Of a DNA stretch of 64,000 nucleotides, positions 17,331 to 26,223 are shown piece after piece. The DNA comes from Haloglomus irregulare. Its GTDB lineage: Archaea; Halobacteriota; Halobacteria; Halobacteriales; Haloarculaceae. The notes under the pieces were generated by a model. The model was not told the origin of the DNA, made no database searches, and saw only the letters and a list, made by a program, of their open reading frames with translations. Both the position numbers and the translations under genes were made by a program. The first letter of the stretch is position 1. Each line of letters begins with the position of its first letter. Where the stretch lies: contig NZ_QMDX01000005.1 in the NCBI RefSeq assembly GCF_007421925.1, positions 124,001-188,000 on the forward strand. The letters are read 5' to 3'.

Positions 17331-18430
17331 TCGAACCCCCCTCCTCCAGCCGGGTCCAGAAGTCGTTCCTCAAGTACCAGCACGTGTTCGTTTTCCTGGC
17401 ACCGGTCCTGTTCGTCAGCGGGGTCTACCTGTTCGCCCCGACGGGTGACGTGAGCGGGGGCTACTGGTTCGAGTACTGGTGGCTCTCTGTCTTCTTCCTC
17501 ATGGGTGCGACCATCGTCAACACGGTCGGCATCAGCGGGTCGGCGCTGTTCGTCCCGTTCCTCATCTTCATCTTCCCGCTGCTGGCGTTCCCGCTGGAGC
17601 CCGAGACCATCGTGAAGGTGGGGCTCATCAGCGAGTCGTTCGGCCTGTCGAGTTCGTCGATCGCCTTCATCCAGTACGGGCTGGTCGACCGGCGGCTCGC
17701 GCTCACCATCGTCGGCGGCTCCGTTCCGTTCGTCGTCGGAGGCGCGCTGCTCTCGTTCATCATCCCCGAGCCGCTGTTCCACCTCGCGCTCGGGGGGGCG
17801 CTGCTGGCCGCGTCGTACCTGCTGTTCAGGGCCGACCTGGGTCACGAGGAGCCGAGCAGCGAGAGCGACCCCGAGCCCGCGACCGACGGTGGGAGCCCGG
17901 AACTGCCGAACGACGACGACAAACTCGGCCCCGCTGGCGTGGAGACAGACGCCGATGGGAACGTTACTCGCGTCGACCGCGAGGGTGACAACTACCGGTA
18001 CACCCGGGGTGGCTACATCGAGCGTTTCGCGAACTACGCGGTCGGGGGCACCTTCCAGGGGCTGGCGGGGTTTGGCTCCGGCGAGCTGGGCATCATATCG
18101 CAGCTCCGAACGGAGGTGCCCGTCAGGGTCGCCATCGGAACGAACCACATCATCGTCGCGACGACGGCTATCCTCGCCTCGCTGGTCCACGTCTTCGGCG
18201 GTGGCTTCGTCGGTGGGCACTCCTTGAGCCTCGCCAGCACGCCGTGGAACATAGTCGTCTGGACCGTCCCGGCGACGGTCACGGGCGGCCAGATCGCCCC
18301 GTACGTCTCGAACACGCTGGATACGGGCACGATCAAGAAGGGTGTCGGCGGGTTGTTCGCCGTCATCGCCGTCGCGCTGTTCCTGATGGCGGCCAGCGGG
18401 GTCGGCCTGAGGCTCGGTCTCGGGAGCTGA
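17327..18430 (+). CDS. TauE/SafE-family sulfite/anion permease
   Basis: A 367-aa integral membrane protein with about nine predicted helices. The first TauE repeat includes VNTVGISGSALFVPFLIFIFPLL; the second is FQGLAGFGSGELGIISQLRTEVPVRVAIGTNH, where the internal duplication is visible. A charged, disordered cytoplasmic loop of about 65 residues (160-225) rich in Asp, Glu and Ser separates the halves. The family exports or imports sulfite, sulfonates or other organic anions; substrate unknown here. Followed after 58 bases by a Usp gene, a common partner of haloarchaeal transporters. Confidence 0.9.
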   Translation: MIEPPSSSRVQKSFLKYQHVFVFLAPVLFVSGVYLFAPTGDVSGGYWFEYWWLSVFFLMGATIVNTVGISGSALFVPFLIFIFPLLAFPLEPETIVKVGLISESFGLSSSSIAFIQYGLVDRRLALTIVGGSVPFVVGGALLSFIIPEPLFHLALGGALLAASYLLFRADLGHEEPSSESDPEPATDGGSPELPNDDDKLGPAGVETDADGNVTRVDREGDNYRYTRGGYIERFANYAVGGTFQGLAGFGSGELGIISQLRTEVPVRVAIGTNHIIVATTAILASLVHVFGGGFVGGHSLSLASTPWNIVVWTVPATVTGGQIAPYVSNTLDTGTIKKGVGGLFAVIAVALFLMAASGVGLRLGLGS

Positions 18431-18488
18431 TTCCTCCTGGCCGCCGGCCACCACGTTCCTTTTGAGACACGGCACCCGACTTCGGTAC

Positions 18489-18923
18489 ATGTATGACACG
18501 CTCCTCCTCCCGACAGATGGGAGCGACGCCACCCGATCGGCGATACGGCACGCGAACGAGCTAGCGACCACGTACGACGCGACGGTTCACATCCTCTCGG
18601 TTGTTGACACCCGGAACCGTTTCGAGAGTCCCTCCGGCGGGTTGGCACCTGATGCGTGGGCCGAGCGCGAGCGCGAGCGCGCAAAGGAGGCTATCGACGA
18701 GGCTGCTGCAGCGCTCAGTGGCGCCATAGCCGTCGAGCGAGCCATCCAGGAGGGGACGCCGACAGAGGGCATCCTCGGCTACATCGACGATGCCGGCATC
18801 GACATGGTGGTGGTCGCTACGCACGGGCGGACCGGGCTCGACCGGTACCTCATCGGTAGCGTCACGGAAGAGGTCGTCAGGAAGTCGCCAGTACCGGTGT
18901 TGACCGCGAGTGTCGAGGACTAG
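18489..18923 (+). CDS. universal stress protein (UspA) family
   Basis: A 144-aa Usp: MYDTLLLPTDGSDATRSAI at the start and the complete ATP-binding loop VVATHGRTGLDRYLIGSVTEEVV at about residues 109-131 (GxxGx9GS), so ATP binding is likely. A longer frame beginning at 18462 is open but homologues start MYxTLLxPTDGS. Sits behind the TauE permease with 58 bases between them, probably co-regulated. Confidence 0.93.
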   Translation: MYDTLLLPTDGSDATRSAIRHANELATTYDATVHILSVVDTRNRFESPSGGLAPDAWAERERERAKEAIDEAAAALSGAIAVERAIQEGTPTEGILGYIDDAGIDMVVVATHGRTGLDRYLIGSVTEEVVRKSPVPVLTASVED

Positions 18924-19072
18924 TCGGTGCGAGCATCGAGGCGCATATCGACGTAGTATTCCGGCCAGGTCACCGCATGGGTTCGAACCCGCTCGCCGAG
19001 CCGATGCAGCAACTTGACCACCCCACCGGGGCCCTGATCGTCCCCACTGTCGGGTTGTTGCTCGTAACTCAT
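18920..19072 (-). CDS. 50-aa haloarchaeal small protein
   Basis: A 51-codon frame MSYEQQPDSGDDQG... ending ...VDMRLDARTD. It has an excellent TATA box (TTTATATTATAC, 19091-19102 on this strand) 26 bases before its ATG and converges tail-to-tail with the Usp gene, sharing the palindromic ACTAGT so that the stops overlap. An acidic N-terminus is followed by an amphipathic helix with aromatic and Arg residues. No homologue recognised; the promoter is the main support. Confidence 0.55.
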   Translation of the reverse strand: MSYEQQPDSGDDQGPGGVVKLLHRLGERVRTHAVTWPEYYVDMRLDARTD

Positions 19073-19090
19073 GTGTTGATCTTTCACACG

Positions 19091-19102
19091 GTATAATATA
19101 AA
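19091..19102 (-). promoter_or_regulatory. TATA box for the 50-aa gene
   Basis: Read on the minus strand this is TTTATATTATAC, a near-ideal archaeal TATA box 26 bases ahead of the ATG at 19072. Local A+T is sharply higher than its surroundings. Confidence 0.65.
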
Positions 19103-19254
19103 TCTTCGTGACGTTCCCCGGAACTGCCACCTCGTGGCGGTGAGACACATCGATAACCCCGCAGTGGTCCCCGGCGGTAGCTCGGGAGAGTCAGTGATGA
19201 CAGCTCCCGGTCTGGGTCCCGTCCGTTTCCCCTGCTACCGCGCGCATCAGGACG

Positions 19255-19261
19255 CTTATAC
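19255..19261 (+). promoter_or_regulatory. TATA box for eif1A
   Basis: CTTATAC lies about 27 bases before the eif1A ATG, matching a leaderless haloarchaeal promoter. Confidence 0.6.
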
Positions 19262-19284
19262 GGCGTGATGGCTTACTTATCGGT

Positions 19285-19569
19285 ATGAGCGAAGAGAGCG
19301 GGCGTCGGAACCTCCGAATGCCCAACGACGACGAGATGTTCGCGGTCGTCACCGAACACAACGGTGGCAACCACGTCCGGGTGCAGTGCCAGGACGGAAA
19401 GAACCGGATGGGCCGCATCCCCGGCCGCATGAAGTACCGCGTCTGGATCAACGAGGGCGACGTGGTCCTCGTGGAGCCGTGGGACTGGCAGGACGAGAAG
19501 GCAAACGTGGAGTGGCGCTACGACGAGCAGGACGCCGAGCAGCTCCGACAGGAGGGCCACATCGAGTAG
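19285..19569 (+). CDS. eif1A: translation initiation factor aIF-1A
   Basis: A 94-aa S1-like OB-fold factor, [22 protein letters not shown], with the family core [38 protein letters not shown]-type region at residues 37-75 (R and K residues contacting rRNA). It binds the small-subunit A site and promotes scanning/initiation. Normal length. Monocistronic with its own TATA box. Confidence 0.97.
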   Translation: MSEESGRRNLRMPNDDEMFAVVTEHNGGNHVRVQCQDGKNRMGRIPGRMKYRVWINEGDVVLVEPWDWQDEKANVEWRYDEQDAEQLRQEGHIE

Positions 19570-19674
19570 TAGCGGCGGTCCGACCGCGTCTCCGACCTCT
19601 CGCCGGATATTCCTGCAGTACCGTACGATACGTCATAAACGTAGATATATCTCGGTTACTGCCAACGAAGTCGA

Positions 19675-20499
19675 CTAATCACCGTCGTACTCCTGATAGA
19701 TGACGTGGCCGCAGGCCTTGCAGTGGGAGACGTCGCGGTCGTGGCCCGTGAGCCCACAGTCCGGACAGGTCACGTCCACCCGGTCGCGACCGGCCCACTC
19801 CCTGACGACCCGGCCGGCCTGCCACGGGATGACGATGATGCCGCCGAGGATGGAGACGATGGTGACCCACCGGCCGGCCGCCGTCGTCGGCAGCACGTCG
19901 CCGAACCCGACGGTCGACAGCGTCACCACGGTGTAGTAGAAGGCATCGCCGAACGTGTCGACCGCGGGGTTGACCTCGTGCTCGGCGGCGTAGAACAGGC
20001 TCGCCGAGCTGAAGAAGACGACCAGCACCGTCAGCAGGAGTTTCAGCGACCGGAGGGTGTTGTCCGACACGGTCCCGAAGAAGAACTCGGCGTCGCGGGT
20101 GAACCGGTAGAACCGGAGCACCCGGACCACCCGGAGCACGCGGAAGAACCCGAGTTCCATGGCCAGCCCGGCACCGGGCACCACCGCCACGACCAGCGTC
20201 GGCAGAACCGCGAGCAGGTCGGCCACGGTGTACGGGTCGGTGGCCTCCTCGACCCGCGACTCGGCGCCGTACAGCCGGAGGCCGTACTCGACGAGGAACG
20301 TCAGTCCGATAGCGACCTCCGCACCCCGGAGCAGCGCCCGCGTCTCGGGACCGAGCGGATAGGTCTCGGCGACCAGCACGACGACGAAGACGAGGTTCAG
20401 CACCAGCAGCGCCACATCGATGAGCTTCCCGATCCGGGTGCGGTGGTCCAGCAGGTAGAACCGGACGGTCCCACGGAGGCTCGACGGCGGCGACGCCAC
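19675..20499 (-). CDS. voltage-gated-like potassium channel with zinc-ribbon tail
   Basis: A 274-aa ion-transport protein. S1-S4-like helices include IDVALLVLNLVFVVVLVAETY and an Arg-rich S4 segment FFRVLRVVRVLRFYRF; the pore loop TLSTVGFGDVLP carries the K+ filter sequence TVGFG. The C-terminal tail has a zinc ribbon CPDCGLTGHDRDVSHCKACG. The GTG start at 20499 (MASPPSSLRGTVRF) is chosen because ATATAC on the minus strand lies 28 bases upstream at 20525-20530, so the transcript would start there; the frame is open further upstream without support. Confidence 0.88.
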   Translation of the reverse strand: MASPPSSLRGTVRFYLLDHRTRIGKLIDVALLVLNLVFVVVLVAETYPLGPETRALLRGAEVAIGLTFLVEYGLRLYGAESRVEEATDPYTVADLLAVLPTLVVAVVPGAGLAMELGFFRVLRVVRVLRFYRFTRDAEFFFGTVSDNTLRSLKLLLTVLVVFFSSASLFYAAEHEVNPAVDTFGDAFYYTVVTLSTVGFGDVLPTTAAGRWVTIVSILGGIIVIPWQAGRVVREWAGRDRVDVTCPDCGLTGHDRDVSHCKACGHVIYQEYDGD

Positions 20500-20524
20500 T
20501 ACCGGCCGGACGACCGCGTCCCAC

Positions 20525-20530
20525 GTATAT
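20525..20530 (-). promoter_or_regulatory. TATA-like element deciding the K+ channel start
   Basis: ATATAC on the minus strand, about 28 bases ahead of the GTG at 20499. It favours that start over more upstream in-frame GTG codons. Confidence 0.5.
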
Positions 20531-20608
20531 CCCACCGGTCCGTCCGGTCGCCCCCGCGAGCCTCCCGCGACGCAAACGGTTAGCCGGATGCGGGCGAAGG
20601 GGTCAGGC

Positions 20609-22000
20609 ATGGAATCACGGAACCCGGCGACGGGCGAGGTGGTGGCGACGTACACGGAGCACACGGACGCCGAGGTCGACGCGGCGCTGGACCGGGCCCA
20701 GGAGCGCTACTCGGCGTGGCGCGAGCGGACCGTCCAGGACCGCTGTGGGTACTTACAGCGGGCGGCCGACGTGCTGCGGGACCGGGTCGACGAGTACGGC
20801 GCGTTGATGACCCGCGAGATGGGCAAGCCAATCGACCAGGCCCGCGCGGAGGTCGAGAAGTGCGCGTGGGTCTGTGACTACTACGCCGAACGCGCCGACG
20901 AGCAGTTGGCCGACGAGGTCATCGGCACCGCGCCCGACGCCCACACGCTCGTCAGCTACGAGCCGCTGGGGCCGGTCCTGGCGGTGATGCCCTGGAACTT
21001 CCCGCTCTGGCAGGTGTTCCGCTTCGTGGCACCGAACCTCGCAGCCGGGAACGTCGGCCTGCTGAAACACGCCTCCAACGTCCCCGGCTGTGCGCTCGCT
21101 ATCGAGGAGGTGCTCCGCGACGTGGGCGTCCCGGAGGGTGCCTTCCAGACGCTGCTCGTGGATTCGGGGACGGCCAACGACGTCATCGCGGACGACCGCG
21201 TCCGGGCCGTCACCCTCACCGGCAGCGAGCCCGCCGGCCGGGCAGTCGCCGAGCGCGCCGGCCGGGAGCTGAAGAAGACGGTCCTCGAACTCGGCGGCTC
21301 GGACCCGTTCGTCGTGCTGGACGACGCCCCGCTGCCCGAGACCGTCGAGAAGGCCGTCACCGCGCGGGTCCAGAACAACGGCCAGTCCTGCATCGCCGGC
21401 AAACGGTTCGTCGTCCACACCGACGTCCACGACGCGTTCGTCGACCGGTTCGTGGACGCGATGGCGGCCCTGACCGTGGGTGACCCGAGCGACGAGGCCA
21501 CCGACGTCGGCCCGATGGCCCGCCCGGACCTCATGGACGAGCTCCACGAGCAGGTCGAACACTCGGTCGCGGCGGGCGCCGACCTGGTGCTGGGCGGCGA
21601 GCCGCTCGACCGCGAGGCGGCGTACTACCCGCCGACGGTCCTGACCGATGTCCCGGCCGACGCGGCGGCCGCCTGCGAGGAGACCTTCGGCCCCGTCGCC
21701 GCGGTCATCGAGGTCGGGAGCGAGCGCGAGGCGCTCGCGGTCGCCAACGACTCCGACCTCGGGCTGGGGGCGAGCGTCTGGACGAGCGACCTCGACCGCG
21801 GCCAGCGGTTCGCCCGCGGCTTCGAGGCCGGCTGCTGTTTCGTCAACGAGTACGTGAAATCCGACCCGCGGCTGCCGTTCGGCGGCATCAAGGACTCGGG
21901 CTACGGTCGGGAGCTCTCACATCACGGCATCCACGAGTTCGTGAACCGGAAGACGGTCTGGGTGGACCACGGCCTGACCGACGGCGACACCGCCGACTGA
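20609..22000 (+). CDS. NAD(P)-dependent aldehyde dehydrogenase, succinate-semialdehyde type
   Basis: A 463-aa ALDH. Landmarks are PWNFPLWQVFRF, LLKHASNVPGCA, TLTGSEPAGRAVAE (cofactor loop), the general base in VLELGGSDPF (about residue 226) and the nucleophile in NNGQSCIAGKRF (about residue 262). The short N-terminus (MESRNPATGEVVATY) and SCIAGKRF signature fit the succinate-semialdehyde dehydrogenase (Sad/GabD) branch rather than betaine or acetaldehyde enzymes. Substrate is inferred from family. Divergent from the K+ channel. Confidence 0.92.
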   Translation: MESRNPATGEVVATYTEHTDAEVDAALDRAQERYSAWRERTVQDRCGYLQRAADVLRDRVDEYGALMTREMGKPIDQARAEVEKCAWVCDYYAERADEQLADEVIGTAPDAHTLVSYEPLGPVLAVMPWNFPLWQVFRFVAPNLAAGNVGLLKHASNVPGCALAIEEVLRDVGVPEGAFQTLLVDSGTANDVIADDRVRAVTLTGSEPAGRAVAERAGRELKKTVLELGGSDPFVVLDDAPLPETVEKAVTARVQNNGQSCIAGKRFVVHTDVHDAFVDRFVDAMAALTVGDPSDEATDVGPMARPDLMDELHEQVEHSVAAGADLVLGGEPLDREAAYYPPTVLTDVPADAAAACEETFGPVAAVIEVGSEREALAVANDSDLGLGASVWTSDLDRGQRFARGFEAGCCFVNEYVKSDPRLPFGGIKDSGYGRELSHHGIHEFVNRKTVWVDHGLTDGDTAD

Positions 22001-22207
22001 CGGCGGCTCACTCCCCGACGGGGACCCGGAGCGCGGCCCCCCTCGCTTCCGACCTGATGGTCGTCCCGAAGCGGTCCGAGAGCGTCCGGACACGCTCGCC
22101 GAGCCACCGGGCCGCGGCCGGTCACGACACGGCCCGCAGCGGCGCTCGGTAGGTGGTCTTCCGGGAGAACGTGTAGTGTTATCGCCTTGCGGCGATGGTG
22201 GTCCGAA

Positions 22208-22402
22208 TCAGGCGCGGACGAGGTTCTGTGCGCGCGGGCCCTTGGGGGCCTGCTCGATGTCGAACTCGACCTCCTGCCCTTCGGTCAGATCGTCGCCGCC
22301 AACGTCGTCCATGTGGAAGAAAACGTCGTCGTCGGAGTCCTCAGTCGTGATGAAACCGTAACCGCCCGTGTCGTTGAAGAAGTCAACCTTGCCGTTTGCC
22401 AT
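22208..22402 (-). CDS. cspA: cold shock protein
   Basis: A 64-aa CspA-type OB fold: MANGKVDFFNDTGGYGFITTEDSDDDVFFHMDD-like N-terminal half with RNP1 (GYGFI) and RNP2 (VFFHM), ending APKGPRAQNLVRA. Binds single-stranded RNA/DNA as a chaperone. Its promoter (TTATAC on the minus strand at 22429-22434) is 29 bases upstream of the ATG. Typical haloarchaeal CspA length. Confidence 0.96.
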   Translation of the reverse strand: MANGKVDFFNDTGGYGFITTEDSDDDVFFHMDDVGGDDLTEGQEVEFDIEQAPKGPRAQNLVRA

Positions 22403-22428
22403 TGCGAATGAACGGAGACCGCCACCCC

Positions 22429-22434
22429 GTATAA
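22429..22434 (-). promoter_or_regulatory. TATA box for cspA
   Basis: TTATAC on the minus strand, 29 bases from the cspA ATG. Confidence 0.6.
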
Positions 22435-22654
22435 GGGTTGTGTATACGTCCAGTAATAACCGAATCCGTGTGACGATCGCACACGACGTACTGTACTGTT
22501 CTCGAATAGTTCGTGTCCCGTCGGCCGACGGTCCGGGAGGCGCCCGAACGGTCACCCCCGGTCGTGGGTCGGAGGGGTTTCGGTGGGTCCCGGCAGCCGA
22601 CGGCGCTCCCGCGGCGGCGTCGGGCGGCTGTCGGCGGCGGGTCTACCGACGGGC

Positions 22655-22660
22655 CTATAC
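22655..22660 (+). promoter_or_regulatory. TATA box deciding the methyltransferase GTG start
   Basis: CTATAC lies 25 bases before the GTG at 22683, so a leaderless mRNA would begin at that GTG; the longer upstream frame is unlikely to be translated. Confidence 0.5.
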
Positions 22661-22682
22661 CCGTCGGCCGTCGTCTTCCGAT

Positions 22683-23282
22683 GTGGATTCTCAGGAAGTC
22701 CGTCGTCAGTGGGCCGAGCGGTCCGGCGAGTTCTCGCCGACGTACTACGCCTACCGGGGGCCGGACGAGCGAAGCGAGGCCGTCCTCGACGCCATCAAGC
22801 GGCGCCTCGACACCGACGCCCGGGTCCTGGAACTCGGCTGTAGCTCCGGGCGTCACCTCTCCCATCTGTACGACAACGGGTTCCGCGACCTGCACGGTAT
22901 CGAGTTGAACCCCGACGCCATCGAGGTGATGGCCGAGCACTACCCGGAGCTGGTCGACGCGGCCACCGTCCACATCGGCGCCATGGAGGACATCGTCGGC
23001 GAGTTCGCCGACGACGCGTTCGACGCGGTCTACTCCGTCGAGACCCTCCAGCATATCCACCCGGACGCGGAGTGGGTGTTCGCCGAGCTCGCGCGCATCA
23101 CCGAGGACCTGCTCGTCACCGTCGAGAACGAGGGCGAGGACGACGAGGAGCTCAACTACGTCAACGACGAGGTGCCGCTGCACTACCGGGACTGGCACGC
23201 CGTGTTCACCGGTCTCGGCCTCACCGAGGACGAGACCCGGGCCGGCGACCGCGACACCATCCGGGCGTTCACGGCCCGGTAG
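22683..23282 (+). CDS. class I SAM-dependent methyltransferase
   Basis: A 199-aa enzyme. Motif I VLELGCSSGRHLSHL (about residues 44-58) binds SAM; HGIELNPDAIEVM is motif II with the acidic ribose ligand; FDAVYSVETLQHIH is motif IV. The GTG start is supported by a TATA box 25 bases upstream. Overall it resembles Methyltransf_11/25 proteins; substrate unknown. Confidence 0.85.
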   Translation: MDSQEVRRQWAERSGEFSPTYYAYRGPDERSEAVLDAIKRRLDTDARVLELGCSSGRHLSHLYDNGFRDLHGIELNPDAIEVMAEHYPELVDAATVHIGAMEDIVGEFADDAFDAVYSVETLQHIHPDAEWVFAELARITEDLLVTVENEGEDDEELNYVNDEVPLHYRDWHAVFTGLGLTEDETRAGDRDTIRAFTAR

Positions 23283-23585
23283 GCCCACGGCCGGCTCGCA
23301 CCAGTGCGGCCAGTTGGCCCGCGGGGTGGCCCAAGACCGCCGCGAGCAGACCGACGAGCACACGCTCGAGGACGAGCACGCCGGCCCCTCGGGCCATCGT
23401 CCGCCGCTCGCAGGGCCCGGGCGTGTTCGCCACCCGCTCCCCGCTCGTTCCCGACGGCCCGTCGGCCTCGGGTATCGACCCTTCGACAGCTCGGTGGCCG
23501 AGGGGCTGTCGAGGCAGGGGGTCGGGAGTGCCGGCAAACGCCCGGGCGACCGTCAGAGGCTTGCCCAGTCGAGGAAAGACACCGT
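23283..23585. other. intergenic stretch, no supported gene
   Basis: GC-rich spacer between the methyltransferase and the GlpA-like gene. A 42-residue hydrophobic frame on the minus strand (23269-23397) is present but overlaps the methyltransferase end and has no promoter. Nothing else is recognisable. Confidence 0.4.
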
Positions 23586-24809
23586 ATGACAGATCCGACA
23601 GCGCTCGTCGCCGGGGGCGGTGCGACCGGCGCCGGAGTCGCCCGTGACCTGACGCACCGTGGCGTCGACGTCACGCTGGTCGACCGCGATGGGTTAGGGG
23701 GCGGGACCTCCGGCCGGTCGCACGGACTGCTTCACAGTGGGGCCCGATACGCGGAGTCCGACCCGGTCGGGGCGGAGGAGTGCATCCAGGAGAGCCGGGT
23801 CCTGCGGGACATCGCCGGGGAGTGCATCCGGGAGACGGGCGGGCTCTTCGTCCAGCTCTCGGCCGACGACCCCGAGTACTTCGACGCGAAGCGCGCCAGT
23901 TGCGAGTCGGTCGGAATCCCGACGACGGTCATCGATGGTGACGCCGCCAGAGCGGCCGTCCCGGGACTCTCGGACGACGTCGAGCGTGCCATGCGCGTCC
24001 CCGACGCCGTCGTGTATCCCTCACGACTGGTCGCCGCCAACGCGGCCGACGCCCGTGACCGGGGCGCGACGGTCCACGTCGACGCCCCGGTCGAGGGAAT
24101 GACCGTGGAAGGCGGACGAATCACGGGCGTCGAGCTCGGCGGCTCCGTCGGCGAGCGGATCGATCCGGACTACGTCGTCAACGCGGCCGGCGCGTGGGCC
24201 GGCCAGGTCGCCGCGATGGCCGGCCTCGACGTCGGGATGCGACCGACGCGCGGGGTGATGGTCTCCGTCGAATACGACGACCTCGGGCCGGTGTTGAACC
24301 GCTGTCGCAGCCCGGACGACGGGGACATCATCGTCCCCCACGACTCGGAGGTCGTCCTCGGGACGACCAGCGTTCCGGTCACGGACCCCGACGACTACCC
24401 GACCGACGAGCGGGAGGTCGAGCGAACCTACCGGGAGTGTGGGGCCATGCTCCCGCAGACCGTCGACGCACCGGAGGTCCGCACCTGGTGGGGGATCCGC
24501 CCGCTGTACGCGCCCGACGAGGACGAGCGCGGTGGCCGTGGGATCTCCCGCGGGTTCGTCAGGCTGGACCACGCCGAGGAGGGGGTCGAGAACTTCGCCA
24601 GTATCGTGGGCGGGAAGCTGACCACCTACCGGCAGATGGCGGAAGCGACCGCCGACCTCGTCTGTGACCGCCTGGGCGTCGACGCCGAGTGCATGACCGC
24701 GGACCGCCGACTGCCCGGTGTGGACGACCCGGACCGACTCGACGCGTTCGTCACCGAGTTCGATGGCCAGGGCCCAACCGACGCTGATGTCGTCGAATCC
24801 AGAACCTGA
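23586..24809 (+). CDS. FAD-dependent oxidoreductase, GlpA N-terminal-like (glycerol-3-phosphate dehydrogenase family)
   Basis: A 407-aa DAO-fold flavoenzyme. The N-terminus ALVAGGGATGAGVARDLTHRGVDVTLVDRD is a clear FAD-binding Rossmann motif, then GGGTSGRSHGLLHSGARY typical of GlpA/GlpD, and the C-terminal FAD loop SIVGGKLTTYRQMAEATADLVC. It ends after GPTDADVVESRT, lacking the C-terminal iron-sulfur (BFD-like) domain of full anaerobic GlpA (about 560-580 aa). No glpB, glpC or glpK lies beside it, so it is either a short paralogue or a gene that lost its 3' part at the edge of the low-GC island. Confidence 0.8.
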   Translation: MTDPTALVAGGGATGAGVARDLTHRGVDVTLVDRDGLGGGTSGRSHGLLHSGARYAESDPVGAEECIQESRVLRDIAGECIRETGGLFVQLSADDPEYFDAKRASCESVGIPTTVIDGDAARAAVPGLSDDVERAMRVPDAVVYPSRLVAANAADARDRGATVHVDAPVEGMTVEGGRITGVELGGSVGERIDPDYVVNAAGAWAGQVAAMAGLDVGMRPTRGVMVSVEYDDLGPVLNRCRSPDDGDIIVPHDSEVVLGTTSVPVTDPDDYPTDEREVERTYRECGAMLPQTVDAPEVRTWWGIRPLYAPDEDERGGRGISRGFVRLDHAEEGVENFASIVGGKLTTYRQMAEATADLVCDRLGVDAECMTADRRLPGVDDPDRLDAFVTEFDGQGPTDADVVESRT

Positions 24810-25418
24810 AGCCAGGCCCGGCTCGGGGAACGCCGAACCGTGTCCCGCCCGCCGTCCCCGACGGATGGCTCCACGTTCGCGACCGCGGGCCCCCGTCGAA
24901 TCCGCGTGCGATAGGCTGGGACGACCGACGAACTGAGCAGTGCCCGTGGTCTCGAGCGCGGTTGGACGTCCCCGAGACAGCGTCTACCGACGGAGGACTG
25001 GTCTCGGCGCCTACGACTCACAATCCATCCGTACCGAATGTATTTACCGCAGCGATAGATGCCGCTCGGTCCACCATCTGCCCACTCTCGATTACCATTC
25101 CTCGAGCGGCCCTACCTGGAGGTCCGGACGGGCGCTACGGCCTCTTCAGGCGACTGACCAGCCGCGCTGTTTGTATTGTGCCTCCGTAGCATACGTGTAC
25201 GGACGAAAACCAATATCTCGGCGTTGCCCGGTTTCGGCGCCAACCCACCTTATCGGACGGTTCCGCGCGGTTCCGACCGGGGTACATCGCGGAGACTGGC
25301 ATACCAGCGTTCGCGAAACTGATAGATCACCGACATACCGTACCACGCCACGGCCGAACTACCTCGGCCTCGCGGAGCAGAACACGCTTCTCGGCACTAC
25401 ATAACGCTCCCGTTCACC
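24810..25418. other. gene-free left edge of low-GC island
   Basis: About 600 bases with no convincing reading frame; translated frames are low-complexity or lack haloarchaeal acidic character. G+C falls noticeably within it. It may be the junction where foreign DNA joined the chromosome, or erased genes. No inverted repeats, tRNA or integrase site were visible. Confidence 0.5.
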
Positions 25419-26124
25419 ATGACACACGAAGCGACAGTCGTTGACACGTATCAGATCACGCCCCGAGTGAGCGGATTCCGTCTGCGAGTACCCGGTCACG
25501 AGTTCGAGTACGACCCGGGACAGCACACAACGATCCGGTTCGGATCGGGCAACGAGCGGATCGTCCGCCCGTACACGCCGACGAACCTACCGGGTACTGA
25601 AGAGCTGGCACCGACGATCAAGCGCTACGACGACGGACTGGCATCGTCATGCACCAGAAGCGACCGGGTGACACGGTCGAGATCGGTCCGATAGAGGGCG
25701 CGTTATCGCTCGCCGACACGAGCCGAGACGTCGCCCTCCTCGCGTCCGGCCGGGCCTCACACCGATGATGGCGATGCTCCGGCAGTATCCACGCGAGGGC
25801 ACTGGCCACGCGCAGATCATCCTCGGCGAGAAGCGAGAGGAGACCATCATCCACCGGGAGACGCTCAACGAGCTGGCGGCGAACAACCCTGATCTCGACC
25901 TGACCTTCGTGCTCTCGGACCCCAACTGGGAGTGGACCGGGCGGATCGGATACGCACAGGCCCACCTCGAAGACCTGTTCGACGAGTTCACCGAGCGGGA
26001 CTTCTACGTCTGTGGGGTCCCGCCGATGGTCGTCCAGGCGAAGGACCGACTGGCCGAGCTCGGAGCGCCCGACGAGCGGATTCACAGCGAAGGCTGGGAG
26101 GACAGCGTGGTCGGAGACGACTAA
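25419..26124 (+). pseudogene. FAD/NAD(P)-binding oxidoreductase (ferredoxin/cytochrome b5 reductase fold), two -1 frameshifts
   Basis: Frame 1 gives MTHEATVVDTYQITPRVSGF with FAD-binding VRPYTPTN; it breaks near 25645-25649. Frame 2 (MHQKRPGDTVEIGPIEGALSL ... VALLASG) breaks near 25749-25752. The last frame resumes LTPMMAMLRQY, the NAD-binding start that normally follows SGTG, and ends FYVCGVPPMVV...LGAPDERIHSEGWEDSVV. Restoring one base at each break rebuilds a complete 235-aa reductase, so the gene is homologous along its length but cannot make the protein as read. The enzyme would transfer electrons from NAD(P)H via FAD; partner unknown. Confidence 0.85.
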
Positions 26125-26223
26125 CGAGGCGTCACGGTATTCGGTCAGTGGAAGGGCCGCTCACGCTCGGTCCGACCGTCCTCGTTCGGCTCCCAGTGTG
26201 GTATCCCGGTCGACCCCCCTCGA

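Noticed and set aside
18960-18985. tRNA-like GGTTCGAACCC sequence
   Set aside because: No cloverleaf stems around it; it lies inside a coding frame of the 50-aa gene.
23269-23397. 42-residue hydrophobic frame on the minus strand
   Set aside because: Overlaps the methyltransferase 3' end and has no promoter; could be chance.
24940-25404. 154-codon plus-strand frame in the gene-free stretch
   Set aside because: Not acidic, Arg/Ser/Thr-rich, no recognisable segment; low-GC spacer likely.
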